Shown here: positions 5,254 to 11,585 of the stretch, piece after piece
Numbering within the stretch: position 1 is the first letter of the stretch
How the letters are laid out: each line of letters opens with the position of its first letter
Assembly: GCA_937975235.1 (NCBI GenBank)
Contig: CALJUZ010000080.1
Span: 1-11,585 of the forward strand
Length of the DNA stretch: 11,585 nt
Direction of reading: 5' to 3'
Origin: CALJUZ01 sp003387805
Lineage (GTDB): Bacteria > Bacillota > Limnochordia > Limnochordales > ZCTH02-B6
Translations under genes and position numbers: made by a program
Notes under the pieces: model-generated
What the model saw: only the letters and a program-made list of their open reading frames with translations
Databases searched by the model: none
Told to the model about the DNA's origin: nothing

Positions 5254-6207
5254 CTACCCCGCCTCCAGCCATTCCGCGGGCCGCACGCCCACCGCCAGGC
5301 ACAGCACGTTCACCTGCGCCGCTCCGGCTTTCAACAAAACCCGGGCCGCCTCCTCCACCGTGGCGCCCGACGTGTACACGTCGTCCACCAAAAGCAGCCG
5401 CCGCCCCGCGAGGCGCGCCGCCCGCCACGGACGGAACGCGCCCCGCACGTTGGCGTGGCGCTCGCGGGCCGACAGCTTCGTCTGCGTCTCGGTCTTGCGC
5501 ACCCGCCGCAGCGCGTCGGCCCACACCGGCCGGCCTACCCACTCACCCACGACCCGGGCCAGGACTTCGGCCTGGTTGAACCCGCGGTCTTCGAGCCGGG
5601 ACGGGTGCAACGGCACGGGCACCAGCGCGTCCACCGGCCACAATACGGGCTCCCGCTCCAGGCAGCGGCCCAGCAGCACGCCCAGCGCCATCCCCAGCTC
5701 CCGCTCGCCGCCGTACTTGAAACGATGGATGTAGTCCTTGACGGCGCCGTCGTACACCGTCGGCGCCCGGGCCACGTGGAAAAGCCGCGGTTCCAGCGCA
5801 CACCTTCGGCACAACATGCCGCCGTGTCCGTGGCCATGGCTGTCGTCGCGTCGGTGGCCGCGGCCGATTCCGTAGTCATGGCCTTTTGCGTGTCCGTGGC
5901 CCGAGCCGTTGCCGGGCCCGCCGCCGCCTCCGGCCTGGCCCCGGGCCCGCCGCTTCCGCAGCAGGGCGCGTAGGCCCCGAGCCTCACCGTTCTGCCCGTC
6001 CGCCGGCAGGGCCGACGCCCGCAGCGGCCGCCCGCACTGCCCGCACAACGGCGGCGCCACCCGGGGCAGGCGCGCCAGGCACGCCGGACACAACCCGGGA
6101 TCGCTGCGGCTCCCCTCCCGGTGGCAGCCCGGACACCGCGGCGCCTCCGGAAGCAGCACGTCCAGCACCAGCCGCCCCAGCCGGCCCAGGTCCGGCAAGA
6201 CCGTCAC
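5254..6207 (-). CDS. comFC: Competence protein ComFC (phosphoribosyltransferase-like), with His-rich insert
   Basis: ComFC is a cytoplasmic protein needed for DNA uptake in natural transformation; it acts with ComFA and carries a PRPP-binding fold. In this 317-residue protein, zinc-finger cysteines lie at 25/28, 40/43, 55/58 and 133/136. The type I phosphoribosyltransferase motif LLLVDDVYTSGAT is at 271-283, and the family segments YDGAVKDYIHRFKYGG (152-167), LVPVPLHPSRLEDRGFNQAE (195-214) and RRVRKTETQTKLSARERHANV (234-254) are intact. Residues ~62-131, between the third and fourth Cys pairs, form an Arg- then Gly/His-rich insert with at least seven histidines. Typical ComFC proteins (~230-240 residues) lack it. 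The GTG start overlaps the comFA stop by four bases, so the two are coupled. The gene ends 87 bp before flgM. Confidence 0.95.
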   Translation of the reverse strand: MTVLPDLGRLGRLVLDVLLPEAPRCPGCHREGSRSDPGLCPACLARLPRVAPPLCGQCGRPLRASALPADGQNGEARGLRALLRKRRARGQAGGGGGPGNGSGHGHAKGHDYGIGRGHRRDDSHGHGHGGMLCRRCALEPRLFHVARAPTVYDGAVKDYIHRFKYGGERELGMALGVLLGRCLEREPVLWPVDALVPVPLHPSRLEDRGFNQAEVLARVVGEWVGRPVWADALRRVRKTETQTKLSARERHANVRGAFRPWRAARLAGRRLLLVDDVYTSGATVEEAARVLLKAGAAQVNVLCLAVGVRPAEWLEAG

Positions 6208-8312
6208 GCGTCCTCACCCCGCTCCGGGACGGCGCCCGCGAGGGGAACGGCCGGGCGGAGCAGTCCCAGCGCCGCGGCTTCTTCGTTCATACCCTCAATT
6301 AGCGCCACCGCCCGCCGCATGGCGGCGGTGACGCGCCGCCCCACGAACGCCACCCGGCCCGTGGGCCGCTCCACCGTCCGGCCCACCCGCCCCGCCATCT
6401 GGATGAGCGCCGGCTCTTGAAAAATGCGTTCGGCGTCGGCGTAAAGCACGATGACGTCCACGTCGGGCACCGTCACGCCCCGCTCGAGGATGCTGGTGGC
6501 GACAAACACCCGCGCCTCGCCCCGCAGAAACGCGGCCAGCTTTTCGTCGCGTTCGGGGTCGCGGGCGTGGGACCAAAGGACCGGGTCGGGCAGGTGCCCG
6601 GCCAGCCCCCGGCCTACCCACTCGGCCAGCGCGACCGTGGGCACGAACACCAGCACGCGGGCCTGGGCCGGACCGGCCGCCAGGCTGCGCTCCACCAGCG
6701 ACAGCAGGCGCCGCGACGGCCGGAAGGGCCGCCGCCCTTCGGCGCCGTCCCCGGCCAAGGCGTCGCCCAGAGTACGGTCCTCCACCAACTCCGGCACGGG
6801 CAGCGGATAGCCGTGATACCGGGCCGGCACCCGGATGAGCGCGCTTTCGCCCGCCTCCGCCTGCCGCAGCAGCTCGTGATCGGGCGTGGCCGTCATGCGG
6901 ATGCGCCGTCCGCCCGGCGCGGTGGCCCGCACCACCGCCTCCGCCAGCATGCGGCTGCCCCGGTACGGGTAGGCGTCCACCTCGTCGAGAATGACCAGGT
7001 CGAAGGCCTGGAAAAACCGCATCACCTGGTGCGTCGTGGCCACCGTCAGCGAACCCGGCGACAGCACGGGCAGCACCGTCCGGTCCGCACCGCCGTGCAG
7101 CACCTGCAGCTCCACGTCCGGAAACGCCGCCCGCAGCCGCCGGCCCAGCTCCCGCACTACGTCCCGCCGCGGAATGGCGAACAGCACCCGGCCGCCCCGC
7201 CCCAGCGCCTTGGCCACCGCGGCGAACGACATCTCGGTCTTGCCCGCGCCGCACACGGCCCACACCAGCGCATCGGTCCGGTGGCCGTCGACAAACTGGG
7301 CCAGCGCCTGCGACGCCCGCTCCTGGGCCGGCGTCAGCGCCGGCGTGCGGACCACGACGCGTTGGGCCGCCGACGCCGCATGCGTGCGAGCCCCGACGCC
7401 GTTCGGGGCCAGCAGTGGCTGCTGCGGCGTCGGCACCGGCGCCACCGTGCCGGCCACGACGCCGTTGCCGACGGGCCGGGGCAGTGCCGCCGGCGTCGCC
7501 GCCGCGTACACAATCGTACACGACCGCACTTCACCCAGCGTCCGGCACGCGTCGCAAACCCAGCACTCATCCTCGCCGCACACCGCGCAGTCCCACGCCT
7601 GCAGCCGCTGGGTTTCGCCGCAGCGCGTGCACTCCAGTCGCCCGAAAGCGCCCCGCCGCACGCCCGGCATTTGCCGGACGCGGCCCGCCGCCGCCAGCCA
7701 GGCCAGACAGTCGGCCACGTCGGCTCCGGCGCCCGGACGGGCCCCCTCCATCAACCGCTCCAGTTCCCGAATCGACAGCTGCCGACCCGTCAGCGCGGCC
7801 GCCACCGCCTCCACGTGCCGCTCCGGCGGCGCCGCCCACTCCGGCCGGCCGGCCACGGCGCCGGCGCCGTCCTCATGGGAAACGGCGTCCCGCAGAACAA
7901 CGGCGTCCCCGGTCTGCAGCCCCGGCTCATACCCCGCCAGCCGCAGCGCGAAATGGACGCGGGCCACCACCGGATCCCGCGGGTCCCAGCCGAACAGCCA
8001 CCGTGAGAGCCGATGGAGAAACGATTCTCCCGAGCCTGCAACGCGGCCGCGCCAGGGCCGCTCCGGCCGCGGCGCCGCCGGCCCGTCCTCCCGTGCGCGC
8101 CGCTGCTCCTCCAGCCGCTGCAGCAGCCGGCACGCGTACTCGGCCCACATGGCCGGCGCGGGCGGCTCCAGCGGCACCATGGCGTGCGCGCCCTGCCGCC
8201 GCCAATACGCCGCGTCCACGTGCGGCCGCAGCGTGTAGCGCCAATGACGTACGCCGTCGTCCCACACCACGGCGTAGACCGTCATGCGCCGCCAAGCGTG
8301 CGCGAAAGCCAT
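6204..8312 (-). CDS. comFA: Competence DNA helicase/translocase ComFA, with long N-terminal extension
   Basis: ComFA is a DEAD/DEAH-type ATPase at the inner membrane face that drives single-stranded DNA import during transformation. In this 702-residue protein the zinc-binding region has cysteines at 228, 231, 242, 245, 250, 253, 256 and 265. Helicase motifs follow: Walker A AVCGAGKTE (352-360), Walker B DEVDAYPY (443-450, the form typical of ComFA), TATP (474-477), TSILERGVTVPDVDV (606-620) and QMAGRVGR (638-645). Bacillus ComFA has about 463 residues, so ~220 residues before the zinc finger are extra. A Pro/Ala/Val-rich linker (~268-325) joins finger and helicase. The start is ATG at 8312 with GAGGGG 8 nt upstream; ATG at 8285 is an alternative. 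It is coupled to comFC by a GTGA overlap. No ComK-box-like AT-rich site is visible upstream. Confidence 0.95.
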   Translation of the reverse strand: MAFAHAWRRMTVYAVVWDDGVRHWRYTLRPHVDAAYWRRQGAHAMVPLEPPAPAMWAEYACRLLQRLEEQRRAREDGPAAPRPERPWRGRVAGSGESFLHRLSRWLFGWDPRDPVVARVHFALRLAGYEPGLQTGDAVVLRDAVSHEDGAGAVAGRPEWAAPPERHVEAVAAALTGRQLSIRELERLMEGARPGAGADVADCLAWLAAAGRVRQMPGVRRGAFGRLECTRCGETQRLQAWDCAVCGEDECWVCDACRTLGEVRSCTIVYAAATPAALPRPVGNGVVAGTVAPVPTPQQPLLAPNGVGARTHAASAAQRVVVRTPALTPAQERASQALAQFVDGHRTDALVWAVCGAGKTEMSFAAVAKALGRGGRVLFAIPRRDVVRELGRRLRAAFPDVELQVLHGGADRTVLPVLSPGSLTVATTHQVMRFFQAFDLVILDEVDAYPYRGSRMLAEAVVRATAPGGRRIRMTATPDHELLRQAEAGESALIRVPARYHGYPLPVPELVEDRTLGDALAGDGAEGRRPFRPSRRLLSLVERSLAAGPAQARVLVFVPTVALAEWVGRGLAGHLPDPVLWSHARDPERDEKLAAFLRGEARVFVATSILERGVTVPDVDVIVLYADAERIFQEPALIQMAGRVGRTVERPTGRVAFVGRRVTAAMRRAVALIEGMNEEAAALGLLRPAVPLAGAVPERGEDA

Positions 8313-8355
8313 GGGCGGATCCCCTCACGCCGCCGGACGACCGTGGCGAAAGGCC

Positions 8356-8378
8356 GCGGGCGCCTGGCGGGCGCCCGC
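8356..8378 (-). terminator. GC-rich hairpin between the Nudix gene and comFA
   Basis: A perfect 9-bp inverted repeat, GCGGGCGCC/GGCGCCCGC, with a 5-nt loop starts directly after the Nudix stop codon. Flanking AAGGC/GCCTT could lengthen the stem. On the minus strand only CCTTT follows, so it would be a weak or attenuating intrinsic terminator that lets some transcription reach comFA. Confidence 0.45.
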
Positions 8379-9041
8379 TCAGCCTTCGCGCGCCAGCGAA
8401 CGCACGGTCAGTTCGGCGATGCTTTTGTCGGGGGCGTAACGGATGCGGACAAAGTAAGGCGAGGCGCCGTTTTCGGCGATGACGTAGGGCAGCACTTCCC
8501 GTTCGGCGTTGGGCAGCCGCTGTTCAAACAGCCGGTCCGCCGGCACCCAGTCCAGCAGGCCCTCCCGCGTGCGGCGCGGGCCCCGCAGCAGCTCCTCGGG
8601 CGCCGCGTCGGTTTTCGGCCGCGCCCGGAAGAAAAACAGCAGCCAGTTGTAGTACTCCGGCCCCGTCTCCGACGCGATGAGCCGCAGCTCGGGCTCCTCC
8701 AGCACCAGTTCCGTCTCCTCCCGGACTTCCCGCAGCACCGCTTCCCGCGGGTCCTCGTGGGGGAGCAGCTTGCCGCCCGGCGCGGTCCAGTACCCGGCGA
8801 AGGGCTCCTTCAGGCGCCGCAGCATCAACACCCGCCCGTCGTGCTCGATCAGGCACAGGCTGCTGAGCCGCTGCGTTTCCGGCTCCTCCAGCAGCGCGGC
8901 CGTCGTCTCCCGCAGCCCCTCCCGGGCCAGGAACTCGTCCACCCGCGCCCAATTTCTCTGCACGTCGTGCATGCGCCCCGTCAGCTCCATCGCCCCCGCG
9001 GACCCATCGTAGCGTGCGCGGCCCCGCGCCGCCACCTGCAT
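8379..9041 (-). CDS. Nudix hydrolase (MutT-like)
   Basis: Nudix enzymes hydrolyse nucleoside diphosphates linked to another group, using Mg2+ held by the Nudix-box glutamates. Numbered from ATG 9041, the box runs from Gly90 to Leu112 and follows G-x5-E-x7-REVREETEL. The usual Gly near the end is Glu (TEL for TGL), a tolerated change. APGGK and CLIEHDGRVLMLRRLKEPFA upstream, with FAGYWTAPGG, resemble 8-oxo-dGTP pyrophosphatase-like members. The substrate cannot be told. The start is uncertain: 9041 lacks a ribosome binding site, while ATGs at 8990 (GGGGG upstream) and 8972 would give shorter, more usual proteins. It lies 22 bp after the exchanger gene, probably in the same transcript. A hairpin separates it from comFA. 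Confidence 0.88.
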   Translation of the reverse strand: MQVAARGRARYDGSAGAMELTGRMHDVQRNWARVDEFLAREGLRETTAALLEEPETQRLSSLCLIEHDGRVLMLRRLKEPFAGYWTAPGGKLLPHEDPREAVLREVREETELVLEEPELRLIASETGPEYYNWLLFFFRARPKTDAAPEELLRGPRRTREGLLDWVPADRLFEQRLPNAEREVLPYVIAENGASPYFVRIRYAPDKSIAELTVRSLAREG

Positions 9042-9063
9042 TTCGCGGTATTTTCGGCCGCCC

Positions 9064-10092
9064 TCACCGCAGCCCGTACAGCAAGCCCAGGTAAAGAACG
9101 TAAGTAATAAGAATCGCCACCGAGTCAGGCCCCAGCCCGGCGTAGCTGCGCCGGGAGCGGTAGAACAGCCCGACCACGGCGATGGCGCTCAAGATGAGAC
9201 CAACGAGGGCCACCACCGCGTGGGCCTGGTCCACCGCCGACAAAATCGGCCCGCCGCGATACGCCACGTCCGACAGCACGATGATAACCATGTTGAACGT
9301 GTTGCTGCCGAGGATGTTGCCGACGGCCAGGTCATAGGCCCCGCTCAACACCGCCGTGACGGTGGCCACCACTTCCGGCAGCGACGTGGCCGCGGCGATG
9401 AGCGTGCTGCCGACGAACGTGGAACCGAGGCCCGTCACTTCCGCCAGCGCGTCGCCGGTGCGGCTCAGGCTGACGCCGGCCACCACGATGGCCGCCGCCG
9501 TCACCGCGAACCCGATGTACGCGGTCCGCAACGGCATCGGATCCGCCTGGGCCCGGGCCCGCCGCTGCCGCACCCACTCCGGCGGCGGGTCGATGGCCGC
9601 CTGCATCTGCTCGGCGGGGTCCCGGTCGTCGTAGCGGCCCAGCATGCGCGTGCCGAACAAATACACGGCGAAAATCAGCAGCGAGTCGACGCCCACGCCC
9701 AGCACGCTATAGGGCACCCGCGCCACGATGCTCAGCGCGCCGATGGCGGCCAGCAGCATGCCGAATACCGCCGACAAAATGTGCCCCGGCGACACTTTGC
9801 GCAAAATGGAGCCGCGGCCTTCGAGCATGTCGATGATCGCGAGCGTAAAGATGTTGAACGTATTGCTGCCGTACACGTTGCCGATGGCGATGTCCGGAAA
9901 GCCCATCCAGCCCGCGCTGATGCTGGTGGCCATCTCGGGCAGCGACGTCGCGCCGGCCAGAAGGACCGCGCCGACCCACACGCGGCCCAGGGGCCCTTTC
10001 TCCGCGATGACGTCGCTGAAGCGGACCAGCCCGATGCCCGCAACGACCACTACCAGCGCGCTTGCGAGAAACTGAAACCAAAGCAAAGCCAC
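9064..10092 (-). CDS. Na+/Ca2+ exchanger (CaCA) family membrane protein
   Basis: This is an integral membrane cation/proton or Na+/Ca2+ antiporter with about ten hydrophobic segments in two inverted halves. Both family alpha-repeats are intact: GATSLPEMATSI (47-58) with DIAIGNVYGSNTFN (67-80), and AAATSLPEVVATVT (233-246) with DLAVGNILGSNTFN (254-267). These include the ion-coordinating glutamates and the GSNTFN asparagines. The central hydrophilic loop (about 153-187, Arg/Asp/Pro-rich) is short, as in bacterial YrbG-type members. At 342 residues it has the usual length for the family. The start is GTG at 10092, with TTGGAG 10 nt upstream lying inside the end of the preceding gene, only 4 bp away; this implies co-transcription. 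The transported ion cannot be read from sequence. Confidence 0.93.
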   Translation of the reverse strand: MALLWFQFLASALVVVVAGIGLVRFSDVIAEKGPLGRVWVGAVLLAGATSLPEMATSISAGWMGFPDIAIGNVYGSNTFNIFTLAIIDMLEGRGSILRKVSPGHILSAVFGMLLAAIGALSIVARVPYSVLGVGVDSLLIFAVYLFGTRMLGRYDDRDPAEQMQAAIDPPPEWVRQRRARAQADPMPLRTAYIGFAVTAAAIVVAGVSLSRTGDALAEVTGLGSTFVGSTLIAAATSLPEVVATVTAVLSGAYDLAVGNILGSNTFNMVIIVLSDVAYRGGPILSAVDQAHAVVALVGLILSAIAVVGLFYRSRRSYAGLGPDSVAILITYVLYLGLLYGLR

Positions 10093-10096
10093 GAGG

Positions 10097-11585
10097 TCAA
10101 AACTCCAATGCCGATTCGATGTAGAGCGGCGCCGCCGCCGGCGCCCACTCGTTCAGGCGTTCTCCGAACATATCGTACACGCGGACGGGCCGGCGGTCTA
10201 GATGCCACAGCACCGTCTCGCCCGGCTGCGGCCCCGGCCTGCGGCTCGTCCACACGATGACCACCAGCCGGCCGCGGCCGGAAAACGGGTACGCATGCAC
10301 GTAAACGCCCTGCCGCCGGGCCTCGGCCAGGAACGCGTTCGCGTCGAACAAGACGGTTCCGGCCAGCACGGCGCCGCCGTCGACGGCGCCTTCGACATCG
10401 AGGACGGTGCCCGCAGCACCCGGCCCGGCGCCGTCAGCGCCCGGCTCGGGACCCGCGCCGCCCGGCGCGCCCGGGCCGCCCGCCTCGACGAGCAGGACCC
10501 CCTCCTCAGCGGCAGAGGCCCCTCCCTCGGCGCCGGGCACACCGTCCCAACCCCACGCCGCTGCATCCCACCCGTATCGCAAATCCGCCAGCATCCGCGT
10601 CATGGTCGCGTACGCGAAGGCCGCGGGCTTTCCCCGCCCCACGCTTTCGTACAAGCCGAAGTTGGCCCGGGCGTCCGCCGGGTCCGGCCCCCCGTCGACC
10701 AGCTCGTCCCAGAGCACCGCCGAAACGCCCGCCGAGGCCAATATCGCGTGGGTTTTCACGACGTACACGGCCTGCTCCTCCGGGGTGACGCCGGGCCGCC
10801 TCGGGTCCGTCGTCGACAAGCCCGCGTGGGTTGGATATCCGAACCGCCACACCCACAGCTCCGGCGCCGCGCCCGCCGCCGCCGCCAGCGCCCGCACGTC
10901 GGCGATGACCCGTTCCAGCCCCTCGGGCCCCGCGGGCCAGCGGTTCACCTCCAGCGCCAGCCCGTCCACTTCCGCCAGGCCGCCCCGGGCCATGAACACT
11001 TCCAGCCAGCGCAAGTCCGCCCCCGGCACCGACGCCAAAAGGCGCGCCCGGGGCTGGGTGCGCTTCAGCGCGGCCGCGGTGGTCCGGACCAGCTGCGCGT
11101 CCAGATCCGCCTCCGCCGCGCCCAAGATCGGATCCCGCCGGCCCGCCCGCCCCCGCACCACGATCCAGTCCTCAATCTCGCCGCCATAGCGGGAGGCCAC
11201 CCGCTCCACGAAGTAGTCCCAGTCGTCCACGTGCGCGCTGGGCCAGCCCGGGCGGGACATGCGCGACAGCGGCGGCAGCCCGGCCGGGTAATGCAGCACC
11301 CCCACGAGCCGCATGCCGCTGGCCCGCGCGGCTTCGACGGCCGCGTCGAAGCGGGCCCACTCGAACCGCCCCGGGACGGGCTCCACTAAATCCCACCGAA
11401 ACTCCAGCGGCGCCATGCCTGCGCCCAGCGAGGCGGCCAACGGCAGGTGCCACCAAAACGATCCGGCCTCGCCCGCCACGTGCACGCCGAACTGCAGCCC
11501 TTGAGCACGGGCCGTGCCTGCACCGCTCCACCAGCCGCTCCCCGGGCCGATCCATGGGCCGTTCCACGGGCCGTCCCACGGGCCG
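10097..11585 (-). CDS. Glycosidase-like barrel protein, probable pseudoenzyme (5' end beyond window)
   Basis: Only the C-terminal 495 codons are visible; the frame is open through the right edge. Numbering uses the in-frame GTG at 11485 as 1. Residues 1-290 resemble a clan GH-A TIM barrel (GH39/GH5-like): FRWDLVEPVPGRFEWARFDA, then HYPAGLPP, WIVVRGRAG, VDGLALEV, LWVWRFGYP and VSAVLWDELVDGG. Where such enzymes carry WNEP (acid/base) this has VRG (110-112), and where they have TEFG (nucleophile) it has WRFG (213-216), so both catalytic glutamates seem lost. A Gly/Ala/Pro-rich linker (~317-360) leads to a beta domain ending PVRVYDMFGERL and PLYIES. GTG 11485 is a poor start: no good ribosome binding site, and the barrel's first strand LQFGVHV begins upstream. 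The preceding residues contain GPWx repeats. A secreted or envelope location is likely but unproven. Confidence 0.75.
   Translation of the reverse strand, partial: GPWDGPWNGPWIGPGSGWWSGAGTARAQGLQFGVHVAGEAGSFWWHLPLAASLGAGMAPLEFRWDLVEPVPGRFEWARFDAAVEAARASGMRLVGVLHYPAGLPPLSRMSRPGWPSAHVDDWDYFVERVASRYGGEIEDWIVVRGRAGRRDPILGAAEADLDAQLVRTTAAALKRTQPRARLLASVPGADLRWLEVFMARGGLAEVDGLALEVNRWPAGPEGLERVIADVRALAAAAGAAPELWVWRFGYPTHAGLSTTDPRRPGVTPEEQAVYVVKTHAILASAGVSAVLWDELVDGGPDPADARANFGLYESVGRGKPAAFAYATMTRMLADLRYGWDAAAWGWDGVPGAEGGASAAEEGVLLVEAGGPGAPGGAGPEPGADGAGPGAAGTVLDVEGAVDGGAVLAGTVLFDANAFLAEARRQGVYVHAYPFSGRGRLVVIVWTSRRPGPQPGETVLWHLDRRPVRVYDMFGERLNEWAPAAAPLYIESALEF
11544..11585 (-). repeat. 12-bp tandem repeat coding for Gly-Pro-Trp-x
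   Basis: Three and a half copies of a 12-bp unit (GGGCCGTTCCAC and close variants on the plus strand) reach the window edge. In the frame of the glycosidase-like gene they encode GPWD-GPWN-GPWI, followed by GPGSGWW. The array may continue beyond the edge and may be why the sequence ends here. Confidence 0.8.

Noticed and set aside
6417..8006. A 529-codon plus-strand open frame opposite comFA
   Set aside because: Arg/His/Pro-rich with no domain or start signal; it mirrors comFA, whose helicase motifs prove the coding strand.
11483..11485. GTG at 11485 as the start of the glycosidase-like gene
   Set aside because: It has no convincing ribosome binding site and cuts off the first barrel strand; the same frame stays open with protein-like sequence to the window edge.

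Overview
The window is strongly G+C-rich and comes from a motile, Gram-positive-type bacterium. It is most likely a high-G+C Bacillota lineage (Symbiobacterium/Limnochorda/Thermaerobacter-like; the exact taxon is inference). The evidence is the gene order comFA - comFC - flgM - flgN - flgK - flgL - fliW - csrA - flagellin, read right to left on the minus strand. This closely matches the late-competence/flagellar-filament block of Bacillus subtilis. AGGAGG-type ribosome binding sites, frequent GTG starts and the FliW/CsrA/flagellin regulatory trio agree with that. The window may be a whole contig: both ends lie in low-complexity GC-rich sequence, and the genes at both ends are open.

Left part (1-1719). 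The 5' end of a flagellin gene runs off the left edge. Upstream of it is a leader of about 150 nt with a sigma-28-type promoter (TAAA-N16-GACGATGG) and two short hairpins that present GGA in a hexaloop, the classic CsrA site; one of them covers the flagellin Shine-Dalgarno. Facing away from flagellin, on the plus strand, is a small YviE-like (DUF6470) gene with its own sigma-28-like promoter. It converges on csrA, which follows fliW. The flagellin repressor CsrA, its protein antagonist FliW and the candidate target RNA are therefore all in about 1.7 kb.

Middle (1740-5230). A clear intrinsic terminator (1852-1882) closes the flgM-flgN-flgK-flgL operon. The operon begins with a third sigma-28-like promoter in front of flgM (anti-sigma-28), followed by the FlgN chaperone and its clients FlgK and FlgL (hook-filament junction). 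Three 15-bp tandem repeats begin inside the last flgL codons and repeat its stop codon.

Right part (5254-11585). comFC and comFA (DNA uptake machinery) overlap by GTGA. Both are unusual: ComFC has a Gly/His-rich insert of about 70 residues splitting its zinc-finger cysteines, and ComFA has an N-terminal extension of over 200 residues. Upstream are a Nudix hydrolase, a Na+/Ca2+-exchanger-family membrane protein, and a large protein with a clan GH-A glycosidase-like barrel. In that barrel both expected catalytic glutamates appear to be replaced (Gly and Arg), which suggests a pseudoenzyme. Its N-terminus continues past the right edge through a Gly-Pro-Trp-x tetrapeptide repeat.

How they fit: sigma-28 would drive flagellin, the DUF6470 gene and flgMNKL. 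FlgM would hold sigma-28 until the hook is complete, and CsrA/FliW would match flagellin translation to secretion. No transposon, CRISPR array, tRNA or rRNA was seen.
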